Assembly: GCA_036392935.1 (NCBI GenBank)
Contig: DASVWZ010000299.1
Span: 1 to 62,577, forward strand
Length of the DNA stretch: 62,577 bases
From: DASVWZ01 sp036392935
GTDB lineage: Bacteria > Acidobacteriota > Terriglobia > Terriglobales > Acidobacteriaceae
Direction of reading: 5' to 3'
Positions 7,973 to 16,268 of the stretch are shown in pieces (the first letter of the stretch is position 1; each line of letters opens with the position of its first letter). Below the pieces are notes generated by a model that saw only the letters and a list, made by a program, of their open reading frames with translations, was not told where the DNA came from and ran no database searches. Both the position numbers and the translations under genes were made by a program.

Positions 7973-9058
7973 TCACCCCGAATGCCGTATGTGCATCACG
8001 TCCCCGTCTTGGACGATATAATCTTTTCCCTCCAGCCGCAGCGTCCCCTTCGCCCGCGCATTGGCTTCCGATCCCGCCGCCAGCAGCTGGTCCCAGCGGA
8101 TCGTCTCCGCCCGTATAAAATGCTTTTCCAGATCCGAATGGATCGCTCCCGCCGCCTCAACCGCCCTGCTCTTCACCGGAACCGTCCACGCTCTGCATTC
8201 ATCTTCGCCCGCGGTAAAAAATGAAATCAGCCCCAGCAGCGCGTAAGTTGTTCGAATCACCCTCGTCAGCCCGCTCTCTTTCAACCCATAGCTCGACAAA
8301 AATTCCGCCGCTTCTTCATCGCTCATCTCCGCCAGCTCCGCTTCCACCTTGCCGCAGATCGCCGCCGCGCCCGCATTCGGCCGCCCCGCCACCTCGGCCA
8401 GCTTAAACTTCGCGACCGCCTGCTCCAGCTCTTTGCCCAGTTCCGTCGTCTCGCTCACGTTCAGCACATACAGAATCGGTTTCTCGCTCAGAAACATAAA
8501 TCCGCGAAACCGCTTTTTGTCCTCCGGCGTCATCTCCAGCTCGCGCAGCGGACGCTCCGTCTCCAAATGCGCCTTCGCCCGCTTCAGCAGCTCAAATTCT
8601 TTCTCCAGATCCGCCGACCGCATCTTCTTCAAATCTTTTTCCACCCGCTCCAGCCGCTTCTCAATCTGCCCCAGATCGCTGACCATCAAGTCGAACTCAA
8701 CATTCTTAATGTCCCGCAGCGGATCGACCGGCCCCACATGCGGAATCGACGCATCCTCAAACGCCCGCACCACATGCGCCAGGGCATCCACTCCCCGCAA
8801 GTGCGCCAGATACGCCGTCTCCTTCAGCGCCTCCTGCCCAATCGCGCCCACGTCCACGTACTCCACCGACGCGTGCGTCAGCTTCTTCGGGTTGTAAAGC
8901 GCGGCCAGCTTATCCAGACGCTCGTCCGGCACCTTGGCTACGCCCACGTGCGCCTCCCGCGGATTGGAGTACGCCTGCCCCGACACATCCGCCTTGGTCA
9001 GAATGCGAAATAACGATGATTTGCCCACCTGCGGCAGGCCAATAATTCCAGTTTTCAT
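7973..9058 (-). CDS. ychF: Ribosome-associated ATPase/GTPase YchF (Obg family)
   Basis: 361 aa, the usual family length. P-loop 'GLPQVGKSSLF' at residues 7-17 (family consensus GLPNVGKSTLF, so Asn to Gln and Thr to Ser). 'VEYVDVGAIG' stands where the family has DIAGLV, so G3 is modified. The G4-like 'LYVLNVSE' has the NxxE form linked to ATP preference in YchF. A coiled-coil helical region covers ~110-190 and the C-terminal TGS domain ends '..GKDYIVQDGDVMHIRHSG'. It binds ribosomes and modulates translation and stress responses. ATG 9058 is the natural start. Confidence 0.95.
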   Translation of the reverse strand: MKTGIIGLPQVGKSSLFRILTKADVSGQAYSNPREAHVGVAKVPDERLDKLAALYNPKKLTHASVEYVDVGAIGQEALKETAYLAHLRGVDALAHVVRAFEDASIPHVGPVDPLRDIKNVEFDLMVSDLGQIEKRLERVEKDLKKMRSADLEKEFELLKRAKAHLETERPLRELEMTPEDKKRFRGFMFLSEKPILYVLNVSETTELGKELEQAVAKFKLAEVAGRPNAGAAAICGKVEAELAEMSDEEAAEFLSSYGLKESGLTRVIRTTYALLGLISFFTAGEDECRAWTVPVKSRAVEAAGAIHSDLEKHFIRAETIRWDQLLAAGSEANARAKGTLRLEGKDYIVQDGDVMHIRHSG

Positions 9059-9164
9059 GAGAGTAGCTCTTAGCTGCTAGCTTTTAGCCGTTAGCTTTGG
9101 GATTTCAGGAAGTACAGTTAAGAATAAATGATCGCCTGCGCTTGCGGAAGTTGGGGACGTCGTA

Positions 9165-9225
9165 CCGTTTTTCTCCGTGCGCCGCTGTGTTACCTCGGCG
9201 TTCTCTGTGTTAAAGATTTTGACTT
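9165..9225 (-). repeat. Dispersed 'NTE' element
   Basis: On the minus strand this reads 'AACACAGAGAACGCCGAGG' and then 'ACACAGCGGCGCACGGAG', giving the peptide FNTENAEVTQRRTEK in the spurious ORF 9077-9277. The same family, as 'CACCACGGAGACACGGAGG', appears inside dnaE2 and imuA. It occupies the 283-nt gap between ychF and the M28 peptidase; I see no gene there. Confidence 0.65.
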
Positions 9226-9341
9226 TTTTTCCCAAACTGCACACCAGACAGCACAACTGACCCATTCCCGCATCCAATCACTTAGGAACAATAATTGCTA
9301 GGCAATATGCGGGAGGACGCCGAGCAACGGGGCGTGCTGGC

Positions 9342-10223
9342 TTGATACTCGATTTCGTCAAAACTACTTTCGAAATTACGCGGAAATGCCTGCCGGCGGC
9401 CCTTTGCGCGTTCTTTCTTTCCCTCTCCGCGTACGCGCAAGTTCAATTTCACGCCGTCGACCGCTCCCTCGTCGAAACCCGCTTGAAATCCTACGTGCCG
9501 AACAATGCCGACCGGGCGGCAGGGATCAAGAAATTCTTCTCTGACTCCGGCTGCAAAAATCTCACCGAGCAGGCCGTCCCCAAGCTCCCGCCGAACGTCA
9601 TTTGCATACTCCCCGGCCAGTCGGACCAGATCATCATCGTCGGCGCTCACACCGACAAAGTCGCAGAGGCCGGCGAGGGCGTCGTCGACAATTGGAGCGG
9701 CGCTTCCCTGCTCTCCAGCCTCTACGAGAGCGTCAACTCCGAACCTCGCCGCCATACCTATATGTTCATCGGTTTCACCGGCGAAGAAAAAGGCCTTCTC
9801 GGCTCGAAGTATTACGTCGAGCATCTGACCCCTGCTCAGCGCGCCAAGATCGTCGCCATGGTCAACATGGACACGCTCGGCGTCAGTCCGACTAAAGTCT
9901 GGGCAACCCATGCGGACCAATCCTTACTCACGGCGCTAGATCAGGCTGCTGGCGGAATGAAACTTCCACTCGCCGAAGTCGACGTCGACAAGCTGGGGGA
10001 TGCGGACTCAGAATCCTTCGCCAGTGCTCACATCCCCCGCATCACCATTCATTCCATCACCCAGGAAACCTGGCCCATCCTGCACTCCGACCGCGACCGC
10101 CTGTCGGCAGTAAAGATGGATGATTATTACAACTCCTACCTCCTGATCGCCGGCTACCTCGCTTACTTGGATACATATTTATCTAGCGCATCCCCTACGG
10201 CACACACTACGACAGCACATTAA
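9342..10223 (+). CDS. Secreted M28-family zinc peptidase
   Basis: About 293 aa. Hydrophobic export signal 'CLPAALCAFFLSLSAYA' near residues 16-32. All M28 zinc-site residues are present in order: 'GAHTDKV' (His), 'VVDNWSGA' (bridging Asp), 'GEEKGLLGS' (catalytic Glu-Glu), 'MVNMDTLG' (Asp) and 'ILHSDRDRL' (His). The family are aminopeptidases or glutaminyl cyclase-like enzymes acting outside the cytoplasm on peptides. The only in-frame start ahead of the signal peptide is TTG 9342, with a poor ribosome binding site. It stands alone. Confidence 0.85.
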   Translation: MILDFVKTTFEITRKCLPAALCAFFLSLSAYAQVQFHAVDRSLVETRLKSYVPNNADRAAGIKKFFSDSGCKNLTEQAVPKLPPNVICILPGQSDQIIIVGAHTDKVAEAGEGVVDNWSGASLLSSLYESVNSEPRRHTYMFIGFTGEEKGLLGSKYYVEHLTPAQRAKIVAMVNMDTLGVSPTKVWATHADQSLLTALDQAAGGMKLPLAEVDVDKLGDADSESFASAHIPRITIHSITQETWPILHSDRDRLSAVKMDDYYNSYLLIAGYLAYLDTYLSSASPTAHTTTAH

Positions 10224-10244
10224 TCGTGATCACAGCGTGGAAGA

Positions 10245-10262
10245 GCGGCCCTTTAGGGCCGC
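10245..10262. terminator. Hairpin after the M28 peptidase
   Basis: Perfect 7-bp stem GCGGCCC-TTTA-GGGCCGC 22 nt past the stop codon. There is no U-tract, so it may end transcription only weakly or act as an mRNA 3' stabiliser. Confidence 0.45.
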
Positions 10263-10282
10263 GTCAGCCAATTCTCCAATGC

Positions 10283-10407
10283 CTGTCATCCCGACCGAAG
10301 CGTAGCGTCAGCTAGCGAGTGGAGGGACCTTGCGTTTAAGAACCGCAAACGGCATTTTGAACGTACCATCGTCATTCCGAACGGCTTCAGCCATGAGGAA
10401 TCTGCTT
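10283..10407. repeat. Two REP-like elements
   Basis: First element 10283-10338 ('gtcatcccgaccgaagcg' through 'gtggagggacctt'), second 10370-10407 ('gtcattccgaacgg' through 'gaggaatctgctt'). Both are patterns I recognise from acidobacterial intergenic regions. They fill the space between two convergent genes. Confidence 0.55.
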
Positions 10408-10422
10408 TCCCAAACAAAACGT

Positions 10423-10902
10423 TCACCGCGCTCCCACCTGCGCCGTCATATACGTCACCACCAACGCCAGCAGCAGCACTAACTCTTCCACTCGCGTGGA
10501 CCACACATGCAGCGAATCAAACTCCACCCGCGCCGGATCAGTCGGAGGCACATTATCGATCACCACCATCTGGTTCCGCAGCGCGACCATCTTCGGCATG
10601 ATCCCGAACTGCGACACCAGCGTCAGCACCAGCATCAGCACGATCATCACGTTGCGCGCTGCGAAGATGTGCGGCGTCCCCGTCGTCATCCGCGCATAAA
10701 TCAGCGACGCGATCAGAAAGACGATCCCCGAAACGATTCCCATCCAATGAAGTGTCGTCAGCGACCGTTGCACCACCGATCCCGCCATGTGCCGCGTCGG
10801 AAGCACCGCAAACAACGTGGGCGCGACGCCGAATGCAAAGAAGATCAACCCGCCCAGCCACACGATCAGCGACAGCAGCATGAGAAACCGTAGAAATGGC
10901 AT
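10423..10902 (-). CDS. DUF4149-like membrane protein
   Basis: About 159 aa from ATG 10902. The open frame extends to 10962, but that would overlap the divergent gene starting at 10946, and the extra residues are not hydrophobic. Four transmembrane segments: 'FLMLLSLIVWLGGLIFFAFG', 'LHWMGIVSGIVFLIASLIY', 'NVMIVLMLVLTLVSQFGI' and 'VEELVLLLALVVTYMTA'. The 'VWLGGLIFFAFGVAPTLFAVLP' start is typical of DUF4149/TMEM205-like proteins. Function unknown. Confidence 0.75.
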   Translation of the reverse strand: MPFLRFLMLLSLIVWLGGLIFFAFGVAPTLFAVLPTRHMAGSVVQRSLTTLHWMGIVSGIVFLIASLIYARMTTGTPHIFAARNVMIVLMLVLTLVSQFGIMPKMVALRNQMVVIDNVPPTDPARVEFDSLHVWSTRVEELVLLLALVVTYMTAQVGAR

Positions 10903-10945
10903 GGCGGGATAGTAACACGCAGCGATCGAGCGTAGACTGTCGCTC

Positions 10946-11302
10946 ATGAGATCAGCGCTCATCGTCGTGCTGCTAACAACCTGGTCTGCGACGAGCGGAA
11001 TGCCGGATTCCGATCACCCGAAGGCGGGGCGTGCGATGTGTGAAGCGGCGGCTCCCCAGCTGCACGACTCCGGCACGACAAAGATCGTCCTGTTCATGGA
11101 GCTGGATCAAGCGGGCCACCTAGTTCATTTCAGAACCGAATCTCCGAAGGGCCTCCACCTCGAGAAAGTGAAGGACGCAGCCGCGGATGTCAAAGCAATG
11201 CACTTTGAACCTGCCAGGAAGAACGGCCTGCCGGTTGCGGTACAGATCCGTGTCACGTTCGATTGTGCGCCGCAATCGGCAGATACTCCCGCTAACAAAT
11301 AG
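10946..11302 (+). CDS. Secreted TonB C-terminal-like protein
   Basis: 118 aa with a short signal sequence at the N-terminus. The segment 'KIVLFMELDQAGHLVHFRTESPKGLHLEKVKDAAADVKAMHFEPARKNGLPVAVQIRVTFDC' follows the TonB C-terminal pattern (strand, turn with Gly, 'F.PA..NG.PV', final strand). It lacks a proline-rich spacer and a proper membrane anchor, so it is more likely a free periplasmic TonB_C-fold protein than an energy transducer. It is divergent from the DUF4149 gene; the two share a promoter region of about 40 nt. Confidence 0.6.
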   Translation: MRSALIVVLLTTWSATSGMPDSDHPKAGRAMCEAAAPQLHDSGTTKIVLFMELDQAGHLVHFRTESPKGLHLEKVKDAAADVKAMHFEPARKNGLPVAVQIRVTFDCAPQSADTPANK

Positions 11303-11311
11303 TTGGGTTAA

Positions 11312-11335
11312 CTGACGACTGATGACTGACGACTG
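11312..11335. repeat. GACTGAT heptad tract
   Basis: Three to four TGACGAC/TGATGAC units between the convergent TonB-like and MoxR genes. Confidence 0.65.
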
Positions 11336-11337
11336 CT

Positions 11338-12303
11338 CTACACCGGCACTGCCGTGCTCTCCACGATCTCCTGGATCACCTGCTCCGACTGTTCCGACCG
11401 CTTCTGGGTCGAAGCATACAGCCCGTTGACCACCACGCGGTGCGCAAAAACCGGCACGGCCAGCGGCTTGAAATCTTCCGGGATGCAGAAGCTGCGGCCA
11501 TCGAGAAACGCCATCGCTTGCGCTGCGCGATACAGCATCTGCGAGCCGCGCGGCGAGACTCCCAGAGACAAATGCTCCGACTCGCGCGTCTTGCGCACAA
11601 TCGTCAGCGCATACTGCACCAACGAATCATCCACGCGAATGTGCTTCACCGCTTCCTGCATTTCCAGCACATCCGCGCCAGTCAATACCGGCCGCATCGC
11701 ATCCAGCAAACTCGCGCCCGCTTCCGACCGCAGAATCTCGCGCTCCGCATTCGCATCCGGATACCCCATCCGTACCCGCATCAAAAACCGGTCCATCTGT
11801 GACTCCGGCAGCGGATACGTTCCGTGATGTTCCACCGGATTCTGCGTGGCAATCACCAGGAATGGCTGCGGCAGCGCGTAAGAATGCGCATCGATCGTCA
11901 CCTGGTTTTCGTTCATGGCCTCAAGCAGCGCCGACTGCGTCTTCGGCGTGGTGCGGTTGATCTCATCGGCTAGCAGAACGTTGGTGAAGACCGGCCCGCG
12001 CTTGAACTCAAATGCCTGCTCGATCGCCGAATAGATCGAAATGCCGATCACGTCCGACGGCAGCATGTCGCTGGTAAACTGCACCCGCTGAAAGCTGCAG
12101 TCGAGCGCCCGCGCGATGGCTTGTCCAAGTGTGGTTTTGCCGACTCCGGGAACGCCTTCGATCAGCAGATGCCCGCGTGCCAATAGCGACACGACCGCGA
12201 GCCTGACAATCTCGTCTTTGCCGCGAATCACCTTGCGAAGCGCGGTTTCCAGTTGTGCGGCACGGGTAAAAACAGCGCTGGCAGTCTCAGGCGACATCTT
12301 CAA
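11338..12303 (-). CDS. MoxR-family AAA+ ATPase
   Basis: 321 aa. Walker A 'GVPGVGKTTL', Walker B 'VLLADEINR', sensor 1 'VIATQNPVEHHGTYPLPESQMDRFLMR' and the C-terminal lid helix domain are all intact. MoxR ATPases act as chaperones for VWA-domain or metalloenzyme partners; the usual DUF58/VWA partner genes are not adjacent here, so the client is unknown. ATG at about 12297-12303. The gene is followed by a heptad repeat tract rather than another gene. Confidence 0.9.
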   Translation of the reverse strand: MKMSPETASAVFTRAAQLETALRKVIRGKDEIVRLAVVSLLARGHLLIEGVPGVGKTTLGQAIARALDCSFQRVQFTSDMLPSDVIGISIYSAIEQAFEFKRGPVFTNVLLADEINRTTPKTQSALLEAMNENQVTIDAHSYALPQPFLVIATQNPVEHHGTYPLPESQMDRFLMRVRMGYPDANAEREILRSEAGASLLDAMRPVLTGADVLEMQEAVKHIRVDDSLVQYALTIVRKTRESEHLSLGVSPRGSQMLYRAAQAMAFLDGRSFCIPEDFKPLAVPVFAHRVVVNGLYASTQKRSEQSEQVIQEIVESTAVPV

Positions 12304-12362
12304 TCGATTCTACAATGATGAACGCGCGCAGGCCGGTTACTTGCGTAAGGGGTGATGGGTCT

Positions 12363-12390
12363 GTAGAGACGTAGTTAACTACGTCTCTAC
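12363..12390. repeat. Perfect 28-bp palindrome downstream of htpX
   Basis: GTAGAGACGTAGTT at 12363-12376 and its exact reverse complement at 12377-12390. It begins 3 nt after the htpX stop codon and lies upstream of moxR. It could fold into a 14-bp stem without loop nucleotides and act as a terminator or REP-type element. No U-tract follows on the htpX strand. Confidence 0.8.
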
Positions 12391-12393
12391 GTC

Positions 12394-13257
12394 TTACTGC
12401 TGAAATTCCGCCGGCCGTCCCGTCAGCCGCTCAATGCGTTTCGCAATCGGCGGATGCGTCGAGAACAGACTGCCGAAGCTCAACCCTCCCAGGAGGGGTT
12501 GGATAATAAAAAGATGTGCCGTCGATGGTGTCGCCTGCATGGGCAGCCGCTTCGAATATGTGTCTAACTTCGACAGCGCGCTTGCCAGCGCATACGGATT
12601 GCCCGTGTAATGCGCCCCGCTGGCATCGGCCTGATACTCTCGTGACCGCGAAACCGCCAGTTGAATCAAAGTCGCCGCAATCGGCGCCAGAATCAGCATG
12701 AACAGCGCGGCGATTCCTCCGCCGTTGTTGCGCTCCTCGCGCCCGCCCATGCCACCAAAAATCATCGCCCAGCGCCCCATGCTGGCCAGCATCGTGATCG
12801 CGCCGGCAATCGTCGCCGCGACCGAGCTAATCAAAATGTCGCGATTATTGACGTGCCCCAGCTCATGCGCCAGCACGCCTTCCAGTTCCTCGTCGTTCAG
12901 TAAATTCAGAATCCCATTCGTCACCGCAACCGACGCATGCTGCGGGTTGCGTCCCGTAGCAAACGCATTCGGCGAGTCGTTAGGGATCACATAAATCTTT
13001 GGCATCGGTATGCCGATCTTTTGCGTCAGCCGCTCGACGATCTGATATACCCGCGGCAACTGTTCGCGCGTCACCGGCTGCGCCCGGTACATGGCCAGCG
13101 CAATCTTGTCCGAATAGAAATACGACACGAAGTTCATTACCGCGGCAAAAATAAATGCCAGGATCATGCCGTTCTGCCCGCCAAATGCCCGGCCAATGGC
13201 CATCAGCAGCAGCGTCAGAAGGGTCAAAAGAAATGCGGTCTTAAAAGTGTTTCCCAT
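12394..13257 (-). CDS. htpX: Membrane zinc metalloprotease HtpX
   Basis: 287 aa, normal length. Two N-terminal transmembrane segments (residues 7-24 and 30-47), the zinc motif 'VLAHELGHVNNRD' near residue 130, two further hydrophobic segments ('ISSVAATIAGAITMLASMG', 'IAALFMLILAPIAATLIQLAV') and the third ligand in 'SRSREYQADASGA'. It degrades damaged or misfolded membrane proteins with its active site on the cytoplasmic face. ATG 13257. Single gene followed by the 28-bp palindrome. Confidence 0.95.
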   Translation of the reverse strand: MGNTFKTAFLLTLLTLLLMAIGRAFGGQNGMILAFIFAAVMNFVSYFYSDKIALAMYRAQPVTREQLPRVYQIVERLTQKIGIPMPKIYVIPNDSPNAFATGRNPQHASVAVTNGILNLLNDEELEGVLAHELGHVNNRDILISSVAATIAGAITMLASMGRWAMIFGGMGGREERNNGGGIAALFMLILAPIAATLIQLAVSRSREYQADASGAHYTGNPYALASALSKLDTYSKRLPMQATPSTAHLFIIQPLLGGLSFGSLFSTHPPIAKRIERLTGRPAEFQQ

Positions 13258-13424
13258 ACGCGCCTCACAAAAGATTAGATGGTATCTCAGGCAGCCGGAT
13301 TCGAGGCAGCGTAATCATCTGATTCCGGGCGATTTATTAGTTTAATTCCGCCTGGCCGACGGCGCTCCGCTGCGATAATGGCATCGAGGCCGTAGTTCGC
13401 CAGGTGATAACGTTAGGAGTCGCC

Positions 13425-14180
13425 GTGAAACCGAACAGCTTTATTCCAGTTGAAATCAACCACCGCTCGCGAGCCGACCTTGTTGAACTCGGTTTTAGCC
13501 GCCGGCCGCTCAAAGTTGATGAAGATATCGCCCGCACTCTGGAAGAGTTGTCGCACGCGGCATGGTCGATTCCGCGAGACAAATACTATAAAGGCGGCGA
13601 CAGGTTCCGTTCGTTGAATCGCCTGCGGGCCGAGATTGTTGAGGGCGGCGTGAAGGTGTGGCCGAGCGAGGAGAACACACCCTATGTGCAGCTGGAAAAA
13701 TACAACACAACATTGGGAGGCCAGCCGCGCGAGTACGCGCCGCTGTCATGGAAGATCGCCGGTTCAGTGGGCGTGTACAAAATAATTGCCTACCACCTGC
13801 GCTACCTGCCGCTCTCGCAGGTGGGCGTTACATATTTGATCAACCTGCACGTGATCAGATTCACGGCTACGCCAGGCCGTCCGTGTGACACCAGCCCGCC
13901 CGGATTGCATAAAGACGGAGAAAAGTACATTGTCACGCATCTGCTGGGGCGATGCGGAGCCTCGGGCGGCGAAGTCGTGATAACGGACAACGACAAACGC
14001 GAAATCGATCGCTTCACCATGCGCGAGTCAGGTGAATGTTACATCTTCGACGATGAGCGCATTTGGCACATGTTGACGCCCGTCGCAGTGCAGGAAGGAA
14101 ACCAATACGCCTACCGCGATACGCTGTCGCTCGATTTGCTGCCCGATGGCTGGAAACCGGAAGGTGACGCGCCTCGTTAG
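13425..14180 (+). CDS. 2OG-Fe(II) dioxygenase (BsmA/IDO-like)
   Basis: About 251 aa from GTG 13425, which follows GGAG by 6 nt; the open frame reaches back to 13404. The dioxygenase core is clear: 'PPGLHKDGEKYIVTHLLGR' holds the H-x-D iron pair, 'YIFDDERIWHMLTPV' the distal His, and 'YAYRDTLSLDLLP' the 2-oxoglutarate-binding Arg. The pattern fits the 2OG-Fe dioxygenase family that includes L-isoleucine hydroxylases and BsmA. The substrate, probably a free amino acid or small peptide, is inferred from the family. Its stop codon overlaps the convergent neighbour by 4 bp. Confidence 0.85.
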   Translation: MKPNSFIPVEINHRSRADLVELGFSRRPLKVDEDIARTLEELSHAAWSIPRDKYYKGGDRFRSLNRLRAEIVEGGVKVWPSEENTPYVQLEKYNTTLGGQPREYAPLSWKIAGSVGVYKIIAYHLRYLPLSQVGVTYLINLHVIRFTATPGRPCDTSPPGLHKDGEKYIVTHLLGRCGASGGEVVITDNDKREIDRFTMRESGECYIFDDERIWHMLTPVAVQEGNQYAYRDTLSLDLLPDGWKPEGDAPR

Positions 14181-15475
14181 CCTGTTTTCGCCGAGCCACG
14201 CTTGAGAGCCCGCTCTAACGTCTGGTCCAGCGCAGCTTTGGCCTTTTCGTATTCCGCCTGAGAAATCCTTCCTTGCTTGTGCTCCAGTTCAAGCTGGAAG
14301 ATCTCTTCTTTCAGAGCCTCCAAAATCATCGGCTGTTTTGCTGCTGCGGGCCTCGGAGCGGCTGCCACAGGCGATGTCGTCATGATCCCGATATCCGCTG
14401 CCACGAACTCCGGCGCTGCAGGGGTGGAGTGCGATCGCTCATACACATAAATTCCGCCGCCTGCCAGCACAATCGCAAACCCACCAAGGATAAACCAGCG
14501 ATACTTCTCCAGCGGATCGGGGGCATCAATGGGCGGGCCAAGTCCGCCGCCCGGACGTGAGGTGCTGGCCGACGCGCCGCCCGTCTGACCCGAAGGTTGC
14601 GGCGGTCCGGCGCTATCGTCGCCCGCAGCGCCGAGCGTTCCGGTACCCGAAATCTTGAACCCTAAAGGTTGACCCGGGCTCGCATTCGATGCCAACCGCA
14701 CATTCGCATCCGGCTGCCGTGGATCGTCCATCCCCTGATAATTCACACCGGGCGCCGCGGTGAACGTCATGCTTTTAGGAAACAGCACCACAAAGTGATC
14801 GGACTTGTATGTCAGCTTAGGATCGAAACTGGCCGATCCACTGTATGGCTGATGATAAACAACCTGAAACTGCGTCTCTCCGGGCCGCAGCGGATAGTTG
14901 ATGGCGAATAGATTTTTCTCTTTTTGCGGCACGGCGTCGGCGCTGATGGGCTGGCCGTTGGCGGTCATCGCTTCCGCCTGATCTACCTGCGCCCCCTCAG
15001 GCAGGTAGAACTGAAAGTTGGCCTCGTTCATCTGCGTGCGGGGAGGGGTTGAGGTATTGTTCACCGCAAAAATTCGTATGCCCTGCAACTGCCCTTGCTG
15101 CGCCTGCAAGCGCATGACATCGGCGGTGACGCTAATTGCATCGAGTTTCTTAGCCGCATCGTACACTTCAACATCTGCCGTAGCTGTGCCCGGGGGGACC
15201 ATGTGGTAGTACGGCACGTCCTGGTGCGTGACTTTTACCAGATGCGGCATTTTGCCGTCGTCGAGCTTCAGCTTGAACTCGCCTTTGCTGTCGGTTTTTG
15301 TGCTCCCGGTTTCGACCATCCCCTGGGCAAGGCTCATGAGGACCACTTCGTCCCCGGCTGCCGGCTGGTTGTTGGTGCCGTTCTTCACGTTGCCGGAAAG
15401 TGTTTGTGCACCAGCTGCAGCCACAAAACATAATGCCAAAATGCACCATGCAATAGTGATCCGAAAAGCTTTCAA
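14177..15475 (-). CDS. Secreted/anchored protein: CarboxypepD_reg-like domain, TM helix, C-terminal coiled coil
   Basis: 432 aa. Signal peptide '..ILALCFVAAAGAQ', then a carboxypeptidase-regulatory-like beta domain ('LSGNVKNGTNNQPAAGDEVVLMSLAQGMVETGSTKTDSKGEFKLKL' region) and a second beta region to ~260. A Gly/Ser/Pro linker leads to a transmembrane helix 'WFILGGFAIVLAGGGIYVYE' near 325-345, and a SHOCT-like tail 'LELEHKQGRISQAEYEKAKAALDQTLERALKRG'. The start ATG overlaps the stop of the CcmI-like gene as ATGA, so it is the fourth gene of the ccm operon. Its tail repeats the logic of the preceding CcmI-like protein. The role in cytochrome c maturation is inferred from position only. Confidence 0.75.
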   Translation of the reverse strand: MKAFRITIAWCILALCFVAAAGAQTLSGNVKNGTNNQPAAGDEVVLMSLAQGMVETGSTKTDSKGEFKLKLDDGKMPHLVKVTHQDVPYYHMVPPGTATADVEVYDAAKKLDAISVTADVMRLQAQQGQLQGIRIFAVNNTSTPPRTQMNEANFQFYLPEGAQVDQAEAMTANGQPISADAVPQKEKNLFAINYPLRPGETQFQVVYHQPYSGSASFDPKLTYKSDHFVVLFPKSMTFTAAPGVNYQGMDDPRQPDANVRLASNASPGQPLGFKISGTGTLGAAGDDSAGPPQPSGQTGGASASTSRPGGGLGPPIDAPDPLEKYRWFILGGFAIVLAGGGIYVYERSHSTPAAPEFVAADIGIMTTSPVAAAPRPAAAKQPMILEALKEEIFQLELEHKQGRISQAEYEKAKAALDQTLERALKRGSAKTG

Positions 15476-15783
15476 CCTCTTGCTCCTTTGGGATTCGCGA
15501 ACGCCATCCGCGCAGCTTCCTCGAGCCGGGCAATCTCGGCAAGCACAGCTGCGGCTTCTTCTTCCATCGACATTTTCAACGACTCGTAGTCTGCGTCAGG
15601 AAACTTACCGGCCTTGTATTCAAAATTCAGGTCGCGCAAGTTTTCATAAATCACTTCTTTGCGCTCCCGAAGATAAGCCAGGCGCGTCTTCAGTGGCCCG
15701 GTGTAAAGGTGCTGTGGCAGCGAGAAGACATAAAACAGCGACCCCAGAGTCATGATCGCGCAGGTCAGAATGATGATCGTCAC
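15472..15783 (-). CDS. Short CcmI-like cytochrome c biogenesis protein
   Basis: About 103 aa from GTG 15783, which overlaps the ccmH stop as GTGA; the open frame further upstream runs inside ccmH. One N-terminal transmembrane helix ('IIILTCAIMTLGSLFYVF') and then a coiled-coil segment 'TRLAYLRERKEVIYENLRDLNFEYKAGKFPDADYESLKMSMEEEAAAVLAEIARLEE', the pattern of the membrane-proximal part of CcmI. No TPR domain, so only the anchor and coiled-coil half is present. It presumably assists apocytochrome delivery to CcmF/CcmH. Confidence 0.75.
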   Translation of the reverse strand: MTIIILTCAIMTLGSLFYVFSLPQHLYTGPLKTRLAYLRERKEVIYENLRDLNFEYKAGKFPDADYESLKMSMEEEAAAVLAEIARLEEAARMAFANPKGARG

Positions 15784-16268
15784 AGCTCTGTCTCCTTGCG
15801 CGCGACATTGCGGAAGTGATCGAGTTCGACTCCGTGCACCGCCCTGGGCAAGTCCGCAGGCACGACGAGCGGACGCGACTTCCAGATACGAACGATATAA
15901 CTTACACCGGCGATGCCGACCACCAATGCCAGATACGGCATGATCCACGCCACGCGGTTGAATCCGCTTTTGCTCGGTGCGGCCAAAACCGTCGGTCCGT
16001 ATGTTTGGACAAAGCCCTGCAAAACCAGATCATCGGCGTCGCCCCGATCGAGGGCCGTCGTAAGCTCCCCGCGCATTCGATCAGAGTACGAGCACCCGAC
16101 GTGGTTGCATTCCAGAAGAATCTGGTTGCAGCCGCAGGCGCACATCAGACGATGACCAAGATCACCGAATCGCGCAGAGTCATCACCGGCCCCGACAAAC
16201 GCAACTACGGCAATGAAAAGAAATGCCAGTTGTCCCGCGCGCATCAGCGATTTTGGGCTCCGACCCAT
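15780..16268 (-). CDS. ccmH: Cytochrome c-type biogenesis protein CcmH
   Basis: 162 aa from ATG 16268, which shares its A with the ccmF stop (TGATG). Signal/anchor helix, then 'LGHRLMCACGCNQILLECNHVGCSYSDRMRGEL', the CcmH thiol-disulfide motif region, followed by 'FVQTYGPTVLAAP' and a C-terminal membrane helix 'IMPYLALVVGIAGVSYIVRIW'. It reduces the apocytochrome CxxCH disulfide before haem ligation. The cysteine cluster is richer (CACGC plus two more) than in E. coli CcmH. Confidence 0.9.
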   Translation of the reverse strand: MGRSPKSLMRAGQLAFLFIAVVAFVGAGDDSARFGDLGHRLMCACGCNQILLECNHVGCSYSDRMRGELTTALDRGDADDLVLQGFVQTYGPTVLAAPSKSGFNRVAWIMPYLALVVGIAGVSYIVRIWKSRPLVVPADLPRAVHGVELDHFRNVARKETEL

